64,000 nucleotides of DNA. It comes from Porphyrobacter sp. IPPAS B-1204 (GTDB lineage Bacteria; Pseudomonadota; Alphaproteobacteria; Sphingomonadales; Sphingomonadaceae). Positions 38,279 through 45,194 of the stretch are shown here, one piece after another (positions within the stretch are counted from its first letter, which is position 1; each line of letters starts with the position of its first letter). Made by a program: the position numbers and the translations under genes. The stretch lies in NCBI GenBank assembly GCA_003724185.1, contig RHGM01000001.1:682001-746000 (forward strand), written 5' to 3'. The notes under the pieces are model-generated. The model did not search any database. It was not told the origin of the DNA and worked only from the letters and a program-made list of their open reading frames with translations.

Positions 38279-38791
38279 GTGGCGCGTTCGCTGCTCTGTG
38301 TCCTTGCCGCGCTGCTGACCCTCGGCTGCGCGGCCGAGGCCCAGCAAGGCGCACCGGCGCACGCGCTGGAGCTGACAGGGCGCGTGGTCGATGCGGCAGA
38401 GATTCTCACCCCGGACTTCGAGCAGCGCCTGACCGCCCGGCTCGCCAAGCTGGAACAGGAGACCAAGGTGCAACTGGTGGTGGCGACGACGCCCGATCTG
38501 GAAGGGCGCACGATAGAGGCCTACGCCCTCGATCTCGCCAATGGCTGGGCGCTGGGTGACAGCCGGCGCAATGACGGCCTGCTGCTGCTCGTCGCGCCTG
38601 CGGAACGCAAGGTGCGGATCGAAGTCGGCCGCGGCCTCGAAGCGTCAGTCCGCGACGAGGACGCCGCCGCGATCATCCAGGACGCCATCCTCCCCCGCTT
38701 TCGCGAAGGCGATTTTGTCGGTGGAATCGAAGCGGGCGTGACCGGCCTTGCCTTGGAAGTGACGCCCTTCCCCATGAAGGAAGCGGCATGA
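38279..38791 (+). CDS. TPM-domain periplasmic protein (short)
   Basis: A 170-residue TPM (YgcG/Rv-type 'TPM phosphatase') domain protein with a signal peptide (LLCVLAALLTLGCAAEAQ). The domain shows ALELTGRVVDAAEIL, ETKVQLVVATTPDLEG, GLLLLVAPAERKVRIEVGRGLE and the C-terminal IIQDAILPRFREGDF. Unlike the next gene it lacks the glycine-rich tail and C-terminal helix. A cysteine in the signal (LGC) might allow lipidation. Start GTG, 5 bp after lemA; its stop overlaps the next ATG by 4 bp. Confidence 0.88.
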   Translation: MARSLLCVLAALLTLGCAAEAQQGAPAHALELTGRVVDAAEILTPDFEQRLTARLAKLEQETKVQLVVATTPDLEGRTIEAYALDLANGWALGDSRRNDGLLLLVAPAERKVRIEVGRGLEASVRDEDAAAIIQDAILPRFREGDFVGGIEAGVTGLALEVTPFPMKEAA

Positions 38792-39633
38792 ACCGCATCG
38801 CCCTAATCCTTGGCGTGCTGTTCGCGCTGATCGCCGCGCCGCTTGCCGCCCAGCCGCAATTTCCCGAACTGACAGGGCGCGTGGTCGACAATGCCGACAT
38901 CCTCTCACCCGAGGAAGAAGCGGCGCTGACCGCCAAGCTTGAAGCGCTGGAAACGCAATCGCAGCGGCAATTGGTGGTCGCTACGATCCCCGATCTGCAA
39001 GGCTACGATATCTCGGACTATGGCTACCAACTGGGCCGGGCATGGGGCCTGGGCGATGAAACCCGCAATGACGGCGCCCTGCTGATCATCGCGCCCAATG
39101 ATCGCAAGGTGCGGATCGAGGTCGGTTACGGGCTCGAAGGCTATCTCACCGATGCGCTGTCGTCGCTGATCATCCAGAACCAGATCCTCCCGCGTTTCCG
39201 CGATGGCGATTTCCCCGGCGGGATCGCAGCAGGCACCGATGCGATGATCGCCCAGTTGCAATTGCCGCCCGAAGAAGCCGCCAAGGTTGCAGCCGAAGCG
39301 GGCAAGGCGCGGGACAGCGATGGGGGCTTTCCCGTCGGTGTGTTGATCTGGCTCGCCTTCATGTTCTTCTTCTTTGTCCTGCCGATCCTTGCTGGACGCG
39401 GGCGGCGGCGCAAGTATCGTTCGCGCGGCGATGGCCCATGGGGCAGCCGCGGCCTTGGCGACACGGCGCGTGATGTGATCCTGTGGGAAGTCGGCAGCGC
39501 GATTGCGCGGAGCATGATTTCCGGCGGCGACCGGGACGGCGGAGGCGGCTTCGGCGGAGGCGGCTTTGGCGGCGGCGGTTTTGGCGGCGGCGGCGGATCG
39601 TTCGGGGGCGGCGGCGCCTCGGGGGGGTGGTAG
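38788..39633 (+). CDS. YgcG-like TPM-domain membrane protein with glycine-rich tail
   Basis: A 281-residue protein: signal peptide to about residue 21 (IAAPLAA-QP), TPM domain (FPELTGRVVDNADILS, RQLVVATIPDLQGY, VRIEVGYGLEGYL, IIQNQILPRFRDGDFPGG), a transmembrane helix (VLIWLAFMFFFFVLPILA, about 188-206), then a cytoplasmic basic segment. It ends in repeated GGGFGGGGF units. The domain order is that of E. coli YgcG. The ATG overlaps the preceding gene. The family is linked to membrane protein turnover in plants; its bacterial role is unknown. Confidence 0.9.
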   Translation: MNRIALILGVLFALIAAPLAAQPQFPELTGRVVDNADILSPEEEAALTAKLEALETQSQRQLVVATIPDLQGYDISDYGYQLGRAWGLGDETRNDGALLIIAPNDRKVRIEVGYGLEGYLTDALSSLIIQNQILPRFRDGDFPGGIAAGTDAMIAQLQLPPEEAAKVAAEAGKARDSDGGFPVGVLIWLAFMFFFFVLPILAGRGRRRKYRSRGDGPWGSRGLGDTARDVILWEVGSAIARSMISGGDRDGGGGFGGGGFGGGGFGGGGGSFGGGGASGGW

Positions 39634-39636
39634 CAT

Positions 39637-40311
39637 ATGACCTATCTCGATGATGCCGGACGCCGGTTAATCTCCGAAGCCGTAACCGAGGCCGAAAGCG
39701 CGACTTCGGGCGAGATCGTCACAGTTCTGGCCGATCGCAGTGACGGTTACACCGATGTCGCCCTGTTGTGGGCAGCAGGCGCGGCCTTCACCGCGATGAG
39801 CGTGTTTGCCGCCATCCCGCAGCCTTTCCTTGACGTCTGGGACGCAGCCTTTGGCGGGTGGGACCACGAATGGACCACCGGCGAGCTCGCCAGCATGGTG
39901 ATCGCGCTCGGCCTCATCAAATTCCTCGTCGTCTTGCTGGTGCAGCAGTGGGAGCCGCTGAAGTTTGCGCTGATCCCCGGCCCGACCAAAACCATCCGGG
40001 TCCACAACCAGGCGGTGCGGCAGTTCAAGGTTGGCGCAGATCGTCGCACCACCGGCAGGACGGGCGTGATGATCTACCTCTCGATGGCTGAGCATCGTGC
40101 GGAAATCGTCGCCGATGAAAGCATCGCTGCCATCGTCCCTGCCGAGGTATGGGGCGAGGCAATGGGCGACATGCTGGCGCTGATCCGCAAGGGGCGCTTT
40201 GCCGAAGGCCTCGCCGTCGGTATCCGCGATGTCGGCTTTGTGCTCGCCGAACACTTCCCGCGCGGGGAAAACGACATCAACGAGCTGCCGGATCACCTGA
40301 TCGAGGTTTAG
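39637..40311 (+). CDS. TPM-domain membrane protein (third paralogue)
   Basis: A 224-residue protein with an N-terminal TPM-like segment (LISEAVTEAESATSGEIVTVLADRS) and two transmembrane helices (VALLWAAGAAFTAMSVFAA and ASMVIALGLIKFLVVLLV). A C-terminal second part has VMIYLSMAEHRAEIVADESI. The domain is interrupted by the membrane helices, in contrast to the two neighbours. It starts 3 bp after the preceding gene and closes the lemA operon. Confidence 0.85.
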   Translation: MTYLDDAGRRLISEAVTEAESATSGEIVTVLADRSDGYTDVALLWAAGAAFTAMSVFAAIPQPFLDVWDAAFGGWDHEWTTGELASMVIALGLIKFLVVLLVQQWEPLKFALIPGPTKTIRVHNQAVRQFKVGADRRTTGRTGVMIYLSMAEHRAEIVADESIAAIVPAEVWGEAMGDMLALIRKGRFAEGLAVGIRDVGFVLAEHFPRGENDINELPDHLIEV

Positions 40312-40408
40312 CGACGCTTGCCTCTTGACCCGGCCCGCATGAACCTGTCGGAAGCGAAGCTGGCCGCCCGGCCATTGGCGATCCCTGCCTCACCCGACGG
40401 AGTTCCTC

Positions 40409-40969
40409 TTGGAAAAAGACCGCGACGCTGACCTTCCCGAACAGGTGATGTGGGAAGGCAAGTTCATCACCACCAAGACGCGCGGACGCTGGGAATACGT
40501 GGGCCGCGCACGCGGGATACGGGCGGCGGCGATCATTGCGCTGGATCATGATCCGGACGGCACCCGCCATGTGATCCTTGTCAGCCAGTACCGCGTGCCC
40601 TTGTCGCGTTTCAGCCTGGAAATTCCGGCCGGCCTCGTCGGCGATGATGCGGGGAGCGAAGGCGAGAATGCCGCCGCCGCCGCCGCGCGCGAGCTGGAGG
40701 AAGAAACCGGCTACCGTGCCGCGCAGATGGAAGTGCTGGGCGAATTCTATTCCTCGCCCGGCATGGTCTCCGAATGCTTCACGTTGCTGAAAGCGACGGG
40801 CCTCGAACGGATCAGCGAAGGCGGCGGCACCGAAGGCGAGAACATCACCGTCCACCGGGTAGCCTTGCGCGATCTTTCGCGCTTTGTGGCCGAATGGCGG
40901 CGGGCTGGCCATGCGGTCGATGTGCGGATAGCGATGCTTTTGACACCGGGATACTTGGGAGAGGATTGA
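40409..40969 (+). CDS. Nudix hydrolase, ADP-ribose pyrophosphatase-like
   Basis: A 186-residue Nudix protein. The Nudix box is GLVGDDAGSEGEN followed by AAAAAARELEEETGY at about residues 75-100, with the catalytic REL-EE-G pattern intact. The preceding VSQYRVPLSRFSLEIPAG and the following YSSPGMVSECFTLL are features of ADP-sugar pyrophosphatases. It probably hydrolyses ADP-ribose or a related nucleoside diphosphate sugar. The start is TTG at 40409. It precedes the SDR gene by 3 bp, so both are co-transcribed. Confidence 0.85.
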   Translation: MEKDRDADLPEQVMWEGKFITTKTRGRWEYVGRARGIRAAAIIALDHDPDGTRHVILVSQYRVPLSRFSLEIPAGLVGDDAGSEGENAAAAAARELEEETGYRAAQMEVLGEFYSSPGMVSECFTLLKATGLERISEGGGTEGENITVHRVALRDLSRFVAEWRRAGHAVDVRIAMLLTPGYLGED

Positions 40970-40972
40970 TTT

Positions 40973-41755
40973 ATGGCAGGCAGGGTAGCGGGCAAGATGG
41001 CGCTCGTCACAGGCGGAGCGCAGGGTCTCGGCCGTGCGCATTGCATCCGGCTGGCGCAGGAAGGGGCACGCGTGCTGGCGACCGATATCAACGGCGCGGG
41101 CGCGGAGGAAACGGCAGCGATCATCAATGCTGAAATGGGCGCAGGGACCGCTTTCGGCATGGCCCATGACGTAACCGATCCGGTGCAGTGGGAAGCAGCG
41201 GTTGATGCGGCGCGCCAGCATCTGGGTGGGCTCAACGTGCTCGTCAACAATGCCGGGATCGGCGTTCCCGGCAATATCGAGGCCTGCGATTTCGGCGATT
41301 GGCAGCGCTGCTTCGATATCAACGTCAATTCGATCTTCCACGGCTGCCAGAAGGCCCTGCCGCTGATGCGCGAACACGCCCCGGGGTCGATCATCAACAT
41401 TTCTTCGATTGCCGGCCTGATCGCCAGCGACACCATGCCGGCCTATAACGCGTCAAAGGCGGCAGTGTGGATGCTATCGAAGTCGATCGCGCTCCACTGC
41501 GCAAAGAAGGGCATGAAGATCCGCTGCAATTCGGTGCACCCGACTTTCGTGGATACGCCGATTCTCGATGGCACAGCACGGGCAGCTTCGCTCGAAAAGG
41601 ATGTGCTGCTGGAAAAGCTGGCGCGGCAGATCCCGCTCAAATTTGTCGGTGAGCCGAACGATATTGCCAACGCTGTGCTCTACCTGGCGAGCGATGAAAG
41701 CCGCTTCATGACAGGCGCAGAACTGAAGCTGGATGGCGGCATCAGCGCGATGTAA
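40973..41755 (+). CDS. SDR-family oxidoreductase
   Basis: A 260-residue classical SDR: TGGAQGLGRAH near residue 14, aspartate-containing ATDIN (NAD preference), NNAGIG, the Ser in NISSIAG, YNASK (catalytic Tyr and Lys), and the closing MTGAELKLDGGISAM. The overall layout is like hydroxysteroid or cyclohexanol-type dehydrogenases; the substrate is not predictable. It is followed by a terminator. Confidence 0.9.
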   Translation: MAGRVAGKMALVTGGAQGLGRAHCIRLAQEGARVLATDINGAGAEETAAIINAEMGAGTAFGMAHDVTDPVQWEAAVDAARQHLGGLNVLVNNAGIGVPGNIEACDFGDWQRCFDINVNSIFHGCQKALPLMREHAPGSIINISSIAGLIASDTMPAYNASKAAVWMLSKSIALHCAKKGMKIRCNSVHPTFVDTPILDGTARAASLEKDVLLEKLARQIPLKFVGEPNDIANAVLYLASDESRFMTGAELKLDGGISAM

Positions 41756-41758
41756 AAA

Positions 41759-41784
41759 GAGAGGGGCCAAGCTGGCCCCTCCCG
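41759..41784. terminator. bidirectional hairpin between the SDR and pspC genes
   Basis: Perfect stem GAGGGGCCA / TGGCCCCTC with a three-base loop. The minus-strand reading is followed by CTCTTTTTA, a good T run for the pspC transcript. The plus-strand side ends in CCCGGTTGTTC. Confidence 0.78.
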
Positions 41785-41842
41785 GTTGTTCAGATCGGTG
41801 TGCAGCGGCCCGAAAACCGGGAACCGCTTTTCGACGCTGCAC

Positions 41843-42058
41843 TCAATCCGCGATCAGCGCGATTGCGAGGTAGATCAGGATGAAGCTGCCGAACCCGAGC
41901 AGCGCGCCGGCGACAAAGCCGATCCGCACCAGCATGGTGTCGATGCCGAAATGGTTGCCGATCCCGGCGCAGACGCCGAAGATCTTGCCGTTGGACTTGT
42001 CGAGGCGGAAGCCTGCGCGGGGGGGCTTGCCGCCCGATTGCCCGGTAATGTCGTTCAT
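41843..42058 (-). CDS. PspC-domain small membrane protein
   Basis: A 71-residue protein whose core, FRLDKSNGKIFGVCAGIGNHFGIDTMLVR, is the PspC domain of phage-shock proteins. One transmembrane helix (IGFVAGALLGFGSFILIYLAIALIA) follows. In enterobacteria PspC senses envelope stress; stand-alone PspC proteins are common and less understood. The two tandem microproteins upstream on the same strand may be co-transcribed. Confidence 0.9.
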   Translation of the reverse strand: MNDITGQSGGKPPRAGFRLDKSNGKIFGVCAGIGNHFGIDTMLVRIGFVAGALLGFGSFILIYLAIALIAD

Positions 42059-42090
42059 GTCAGTCAGTCTCCTGTTGCAGTGTTGGCGGT

Positions 42091-42204
42091 TCAGGCAATC
42101 ATGCCGGGGCTGGCGGGGACGATCGCATAGGCAAAGCTGGCGATGGTCAGAACGACAGCAAAGGCAGCGGAAGCAAGGCGGGCAGCGTTGTCAGAGCCGA
42201 ACAT
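42091..42204 (-). CDS. microprotein A, 37 residues, transmembrane
   Basis: A 37-residue frame: MFGSDNAARLASAAF, a hydrophobic helix (AVVLTIASFAYAIV), then PASPGMIA. It shares the FAYAIVPASP end, the MF start and the same length with the adjacent 42243-42356 frame, so the two are tandem paralogues. The minus strand has AAGGAACC, a good ribosome site, just before the ATG. Probably a single-pass membrane protein with a periplasmic C-terminus. Too short for routine gene calling; family unknown. Confidence 0.75.
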   Translation of the reverse strand: MFGSDNAARLASAAFAVVLTIASFAYAIVPASPGMIA

Positions 42205-42242
42205 GGTATGGGTTCCTTTGGTCTTGGGTTGGGGCGGAAGGA

Positions 42243-42356
42243 TCAGGCGATGAGGGTCGGGCTGGCAGGAACGATCGCGTAAGCGAAAAAGGCTGCCGAC
42301 AGGACGACCGAAAAAGCGGCGGCGAACAAGCGGTTCGAGGTTTCGATGGTGAACAT
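42243..42356 (-). CDS. microprotein B, 37 residues, transmembrane
   Basis: A 37-residue frame: MFTIETSNRLFAAAF, a hydrophobic segment (SVVLSAAFFAYAIV), then PASPTLIA. It is about half identical to microprotein A, and both keep the FAYAIVPASP block. A purine-rich AAGGAGACG ribosome site lies directly upstream on the minus strand. It is first in the order B, A, pspC, all reading the same way. Conservation of two copies with strong ribosome sites argues that they are real genes. Confidence 0.75.
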   Translation of the reverse strand: MFTIETSNRLFAAAFSVVLSAAFFAYAIVPASPTLIA

Positions 42357-42598
42357 GTGACGTCTCCTTAGTGTGTCTTGTGTGGTTTTCCGGGACCATC
42401 CCGGGGACGCAGAACACTCTGCATGGGGCGTGCCAAACTCGAAAAATGGCGGAATTCCGCCGTTTCCTTCCTTTCAGCCCGCAAACGGGTTATTCAGCCA
42501 ACCGAAAGCTTGGGAAAATTCACCAAGGGTTGGGAATGGCGATTTCGCGACCCCCGGACTGGCCAAACCGGCCCCCTCCCGCTACCCGCCAATGAGCC

Positions 42599-43687
42599 AT
42601 GGGCCTCAGTCGCATCACCCTTGAAAACTTCCGCAACCACGCAGCGACGCAGCTTGCCGAGACGGCGCATTTCAACCTGCTGGTGGGGGAGAACGGGGCG
42701 GGCAAGACCAACCTGCTCGAAGCCCTGTCGCTGCTCGGACCGGGGCGCGGACTGCGGCGCGCGAATCTTGGCGATCTGGCGCGGCGGGCGGCGGTGGGCG
42801 ACGCTCCCCTCCCCTTCGCGATCGGGGCGAGCCTGACCGAGGCCGGCACGGTTTCGGCGCGGCTTGGCACCTATACCGAGGACGGTCAGCCGGGGCGGCG
42901 GCTGGTGCGGGTCAATGGCGCTGCGGCGAGCGCGGCGAGCCTTGCCGAGTGGCTCGCGATGAGCTGGCTAACCCCTGCAATGGACGGGCTTTTCACCGAC
43001 AGTGCAGGCGCGCGGCGGCGGTTCATGGACCGCATGGCGCTGGCGATTGCACCCGATCATGCGCGCAGGGTGAATGCGCTGGAGACGGCGCTGCGCGAAC
43101 GGGGCAAGCTGCTGGAAAACAAGGGTGATCCGCGCTGGCTGGACGCGATTGAGGCGCAGGCAGCCGATCACGGCGCGGCGGTGGCCCGCACCCGGGCCGA
43201 CCTGGTGTTGCGGCTGGCGGACGAACTTTCTGCCCTGCCCCCCGAACCTTTCGCCCGCCCTGCCCTGACCTATCTCCCGGGTGGACCGTTTGACGAGACC
43301 GCCCTTCGCGCCGAACTTGCCAAGGCTCGCCCGCGTGACAGGGCCGCAGGGCGCGCCCTATCCGGACCGCAACGCGATGAATTGCAGGTAAAAATGGCCT
43401 CGACCGGGCAGCCTGCCGCCGCCTGTTCCACCGGCGAGCAGAAGGCCATGCTGATCGCCATCACGCTGGCCCACGGCGTCCTTGCGGCTGCTGGCAGGCC
43501 CAGCGTGCTGCTGCTGGACGAGGTTGCCGCACACCTCGATCCCGTGCGCCGGACCGAGCTGTTCCGGCGCCTTCGCGAAGGCAAGGCGCAGGTCTGGATG
43601 ACCGGCACCGAGCTCGCCCCCTTCGATGCGATCCGCGAAGAAGCGGCGATCTGGCGCGTCAGCGGGGGGCAGGCAACGCGGGTCTAG
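42599..43687 (+). CDS. recF: DNA replication and repair protein RecF
   Basis: RecF loads RecA at gaps in the RecFOR pathway. The 362-residue protein has ITLENFRNHAATQL, the Walker A motif GENGAGKTNLLEAL near residue 31, and the ABC-type signature region with LSGPQRDELQ. Its Walker B region is VLLLDEVAAHLDP. The ATG at 42599 begins the conserved N-terminus. It is divergent from the microprotein genes, with about 240 bp between starts. Confidence 0.96.
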   Translation: MGLSRITLENFRNHAATQLAETAHFNLLVGENGAGKTNLLEALSLLGPGRGLRRANLGDLARRAAVGDAPLPFAIGASLTEAGTVSARLGTYTEDGQPGRRLVRVNGAAASAASLAEWLAMSWLTPAMDGLFTDSAGARRRFMDRMALAIAPDHARRVNALETALRERGKLLENKGDPRWLDAIEAQAADHGAAVARTRADLVLRLADELSALPPEPFARPALTYLPGGPFDETALRAELAKARPRDRAAGRALSGPQRDELQVKMASTGQPAAACSTGEQKAMLIAITLAHGVLAAAGRPSVLLLDEVAAHLDPVRRTELFRRLREGKAQVWMTGTELAPFDAIREEAAIWRVSGGQATRV

Positions 43688-43704
43688 CGGGTGTCTAACC
43701 CCGT

Positions 43705-44427
43705 CTAGCCCCCCTCAACCGGCGGCAAGGCGCCTTCGACCTGACCCAGAGTCGAGGCCACCAGACGCTCGATCCCCTCGGCGGTCGGGTGAATGCGGTC
43801 GGACTGGAACAGCGCGGGATCGCGGTAGATATCCTCGAGCCAGAACGGGATCAGCGCCGCGCCGTATTCCTTGGCGAGGTCACGGTACATCGCGTCGAAC
43901 TGGGCTTGAAACTCCGGCCCGTAATTCGGCGGGGCACGCATTCCCATCAGCAGCACTGGCACCTTCTGGTCCCGTAGGACAGTCAGCATCTTGGCGAGGT
44001 TCGCCCGCGTCTGATCCGTGGGAATCCCGCGCAGCAGATCATTTCCGCCCAGTTCGAGAATGAACAGCGCAGGCGGCGCATCCTGCGCGGCAAGGGTGAA
44101 TTCCAGCCGGTTCAACCCCGCCGCCGTGGTGTCCCCGGAAACGCCCGCATTGATCACATCGGCGTTCACCCCCTTGGCCCGCAGCGCGTTCTCCAGCTTT
44201 TCCGGATAGGAATCCCGCGGATCAAGGCCGTAGCCGGCAAACAGGCTGTCCCCGAAGGCGATAATCTTGCGCTCCGGCCCCATCACCGGGACCGCGGGGA
44301 GCGCGGGCGCGCCGTCCTCGGCCACTTCGCCCGCAGACACAGCATCTTCCGCCGCGTCACCGCAAGCGGCGAGCGCAAGCAATGCCGCGCCCATGACGGC
44401 AGTTTTCGACCAAACGCGCTTGTGCAT
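43705..44427 (-). CDS. TesA-like arylesterase / lysophospholipase (GDSL)
   Basis: A 240-residue lipoprotein-type GDSL hydrolase. Signal with lipobox ALLALAAC. The nucleophile block is IIAFGDSLFAGYG, the oxyanion glycine and asparagine lie in NAGVSGDTTA and ELGGNDLL, and the acid and histidine in DRIHPTAEG. It cleaves short acyl esters in the periplasm. The ATG at 44427 (AAGGA 10 bp upstream) is preferred; another at 44460 is possible. It is divergent from the ABC transporter genes, the classic tesA / ybbA / ybbP arrangement of E. coli. Confidence 0.9.
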   Translation of the reverse strand: MHKRVWSKTAVMGAALLALAACGDAAEDAVSAGEVAEDGAPALPAVPVMGPERKIIAFGDSLFAGYGLDPRDSYPEKLENALRAKGVNADVINAGVSGDTTAAGLNRLEFTLAAQDAPPALFILELGGNDLLRGIPTDQTRANLAKMLTVLRDQKVPVLLMGMRAPPNYGPEFQAQFDAMYRDLAKEYGAALIPFWLEDIYRDPALFQSDRIHPTAEGIERLVASTLGQVEGALPPVEGG

Positions 44428-44486
44428 CCGCACACCATCCTTAGCTGTAGCTTGTTGCATCCCCTCACCTATGCCATCGGAACCCC

Positions 44487-45194
44487 GTGACAAGCCCCTC
44501 TCTCGCTATCAGCGCCCGCAATCTCACCCTCACCCTCGGCAGCGCGGCTGCGCCGGTGACGATCCTGCGGGGTATCGACCTCGACATCGAACAGGGTCAG
44601 GTCGTCGCGCTGCTCGGCCCGTCGGGATCGGGCAAAAGCTCGCTGATGGCGGTGCTCTCTGGCCTTGAGCGTGCCAGCGGTGGCAGCCTGACCGTGGCGG
44701 GGGCCGATTTCACCAACCTCACCGAAGATGGCCTGGCCGCCGCACGGCGCGGACGGATCGGGATTGTGCTGCAGGCCTTCCACCTGCTGCCCACCATGAC
44801 GGCGGCGGAGAATGTCGCCACCCCGATGGAACTGGCCGCCATGCCGGATGCCAGCCCCCGCGCGCTGGCGGAACTGGAAGCGGTCGGCCTTGGCCACCGC
44901 ACCGGGCATTACCCCACCCAGCTTTCCGGCGGCGAACAACAGCGGGTCGCCATCGCCCGCGCCACCGCGCCCCGCCCCGGCCTGATTTTTGCCGATGAAC
45001 CCACCGGCAACCTTGATGCTGCCACGGGTGAAGAGATCATCAACCTGCTTCTGGCCCGCCGCGCCGAGACCGGGGCAACGCTGCTGATCATCACCCATGA
45101 CGCCAGCCTTGCCGCCCGCTGCGAACGGGTGCTGACCATGGCTGACGGGGTGATCGTGTCAGACACGCGGCCCACTGCTGCGGCCGCCGCATGA
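44487..45194 (+). CDS. ABC transporter ATP-binding protein (YbbA/LolD type)
   Basis: A 235-residue ATPase of the MacB/LolD subfamily. Walker A is LLGPSGSGKSSL, the signature LSGGEQQRVAIARA, Walker B LIFADEPTGNLDA, with the switch histidine in IITHD. The Q-loop is LQAFHLLPTMTA. GTG start. Its stop overlaps the permease start (ATGA). With the arylesterase next to it this matches YbbA, which works with YbbP; the exported substrate is unknown. Confidence 0.93.
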   Translation: MTSPSLAISARNLTLTLGSAAAPVTILRGIDLDIEQGQVVALLGPSGSGKSSLMAVLSGLERASGGSLTVAGADFTNLTEDGLAAARRGRIGIVLQAFHLLPTMTAAENVATPMELAAMPDASPRALAELEAVGLGHRTGHYPTQLSGGEQQRVAIARATAPRPGLIFADEPTGNLDAATGEEIINLLLARRAETGATLLIITHDASLAARCERVLTMADGVIVSDTRPTAAAAA

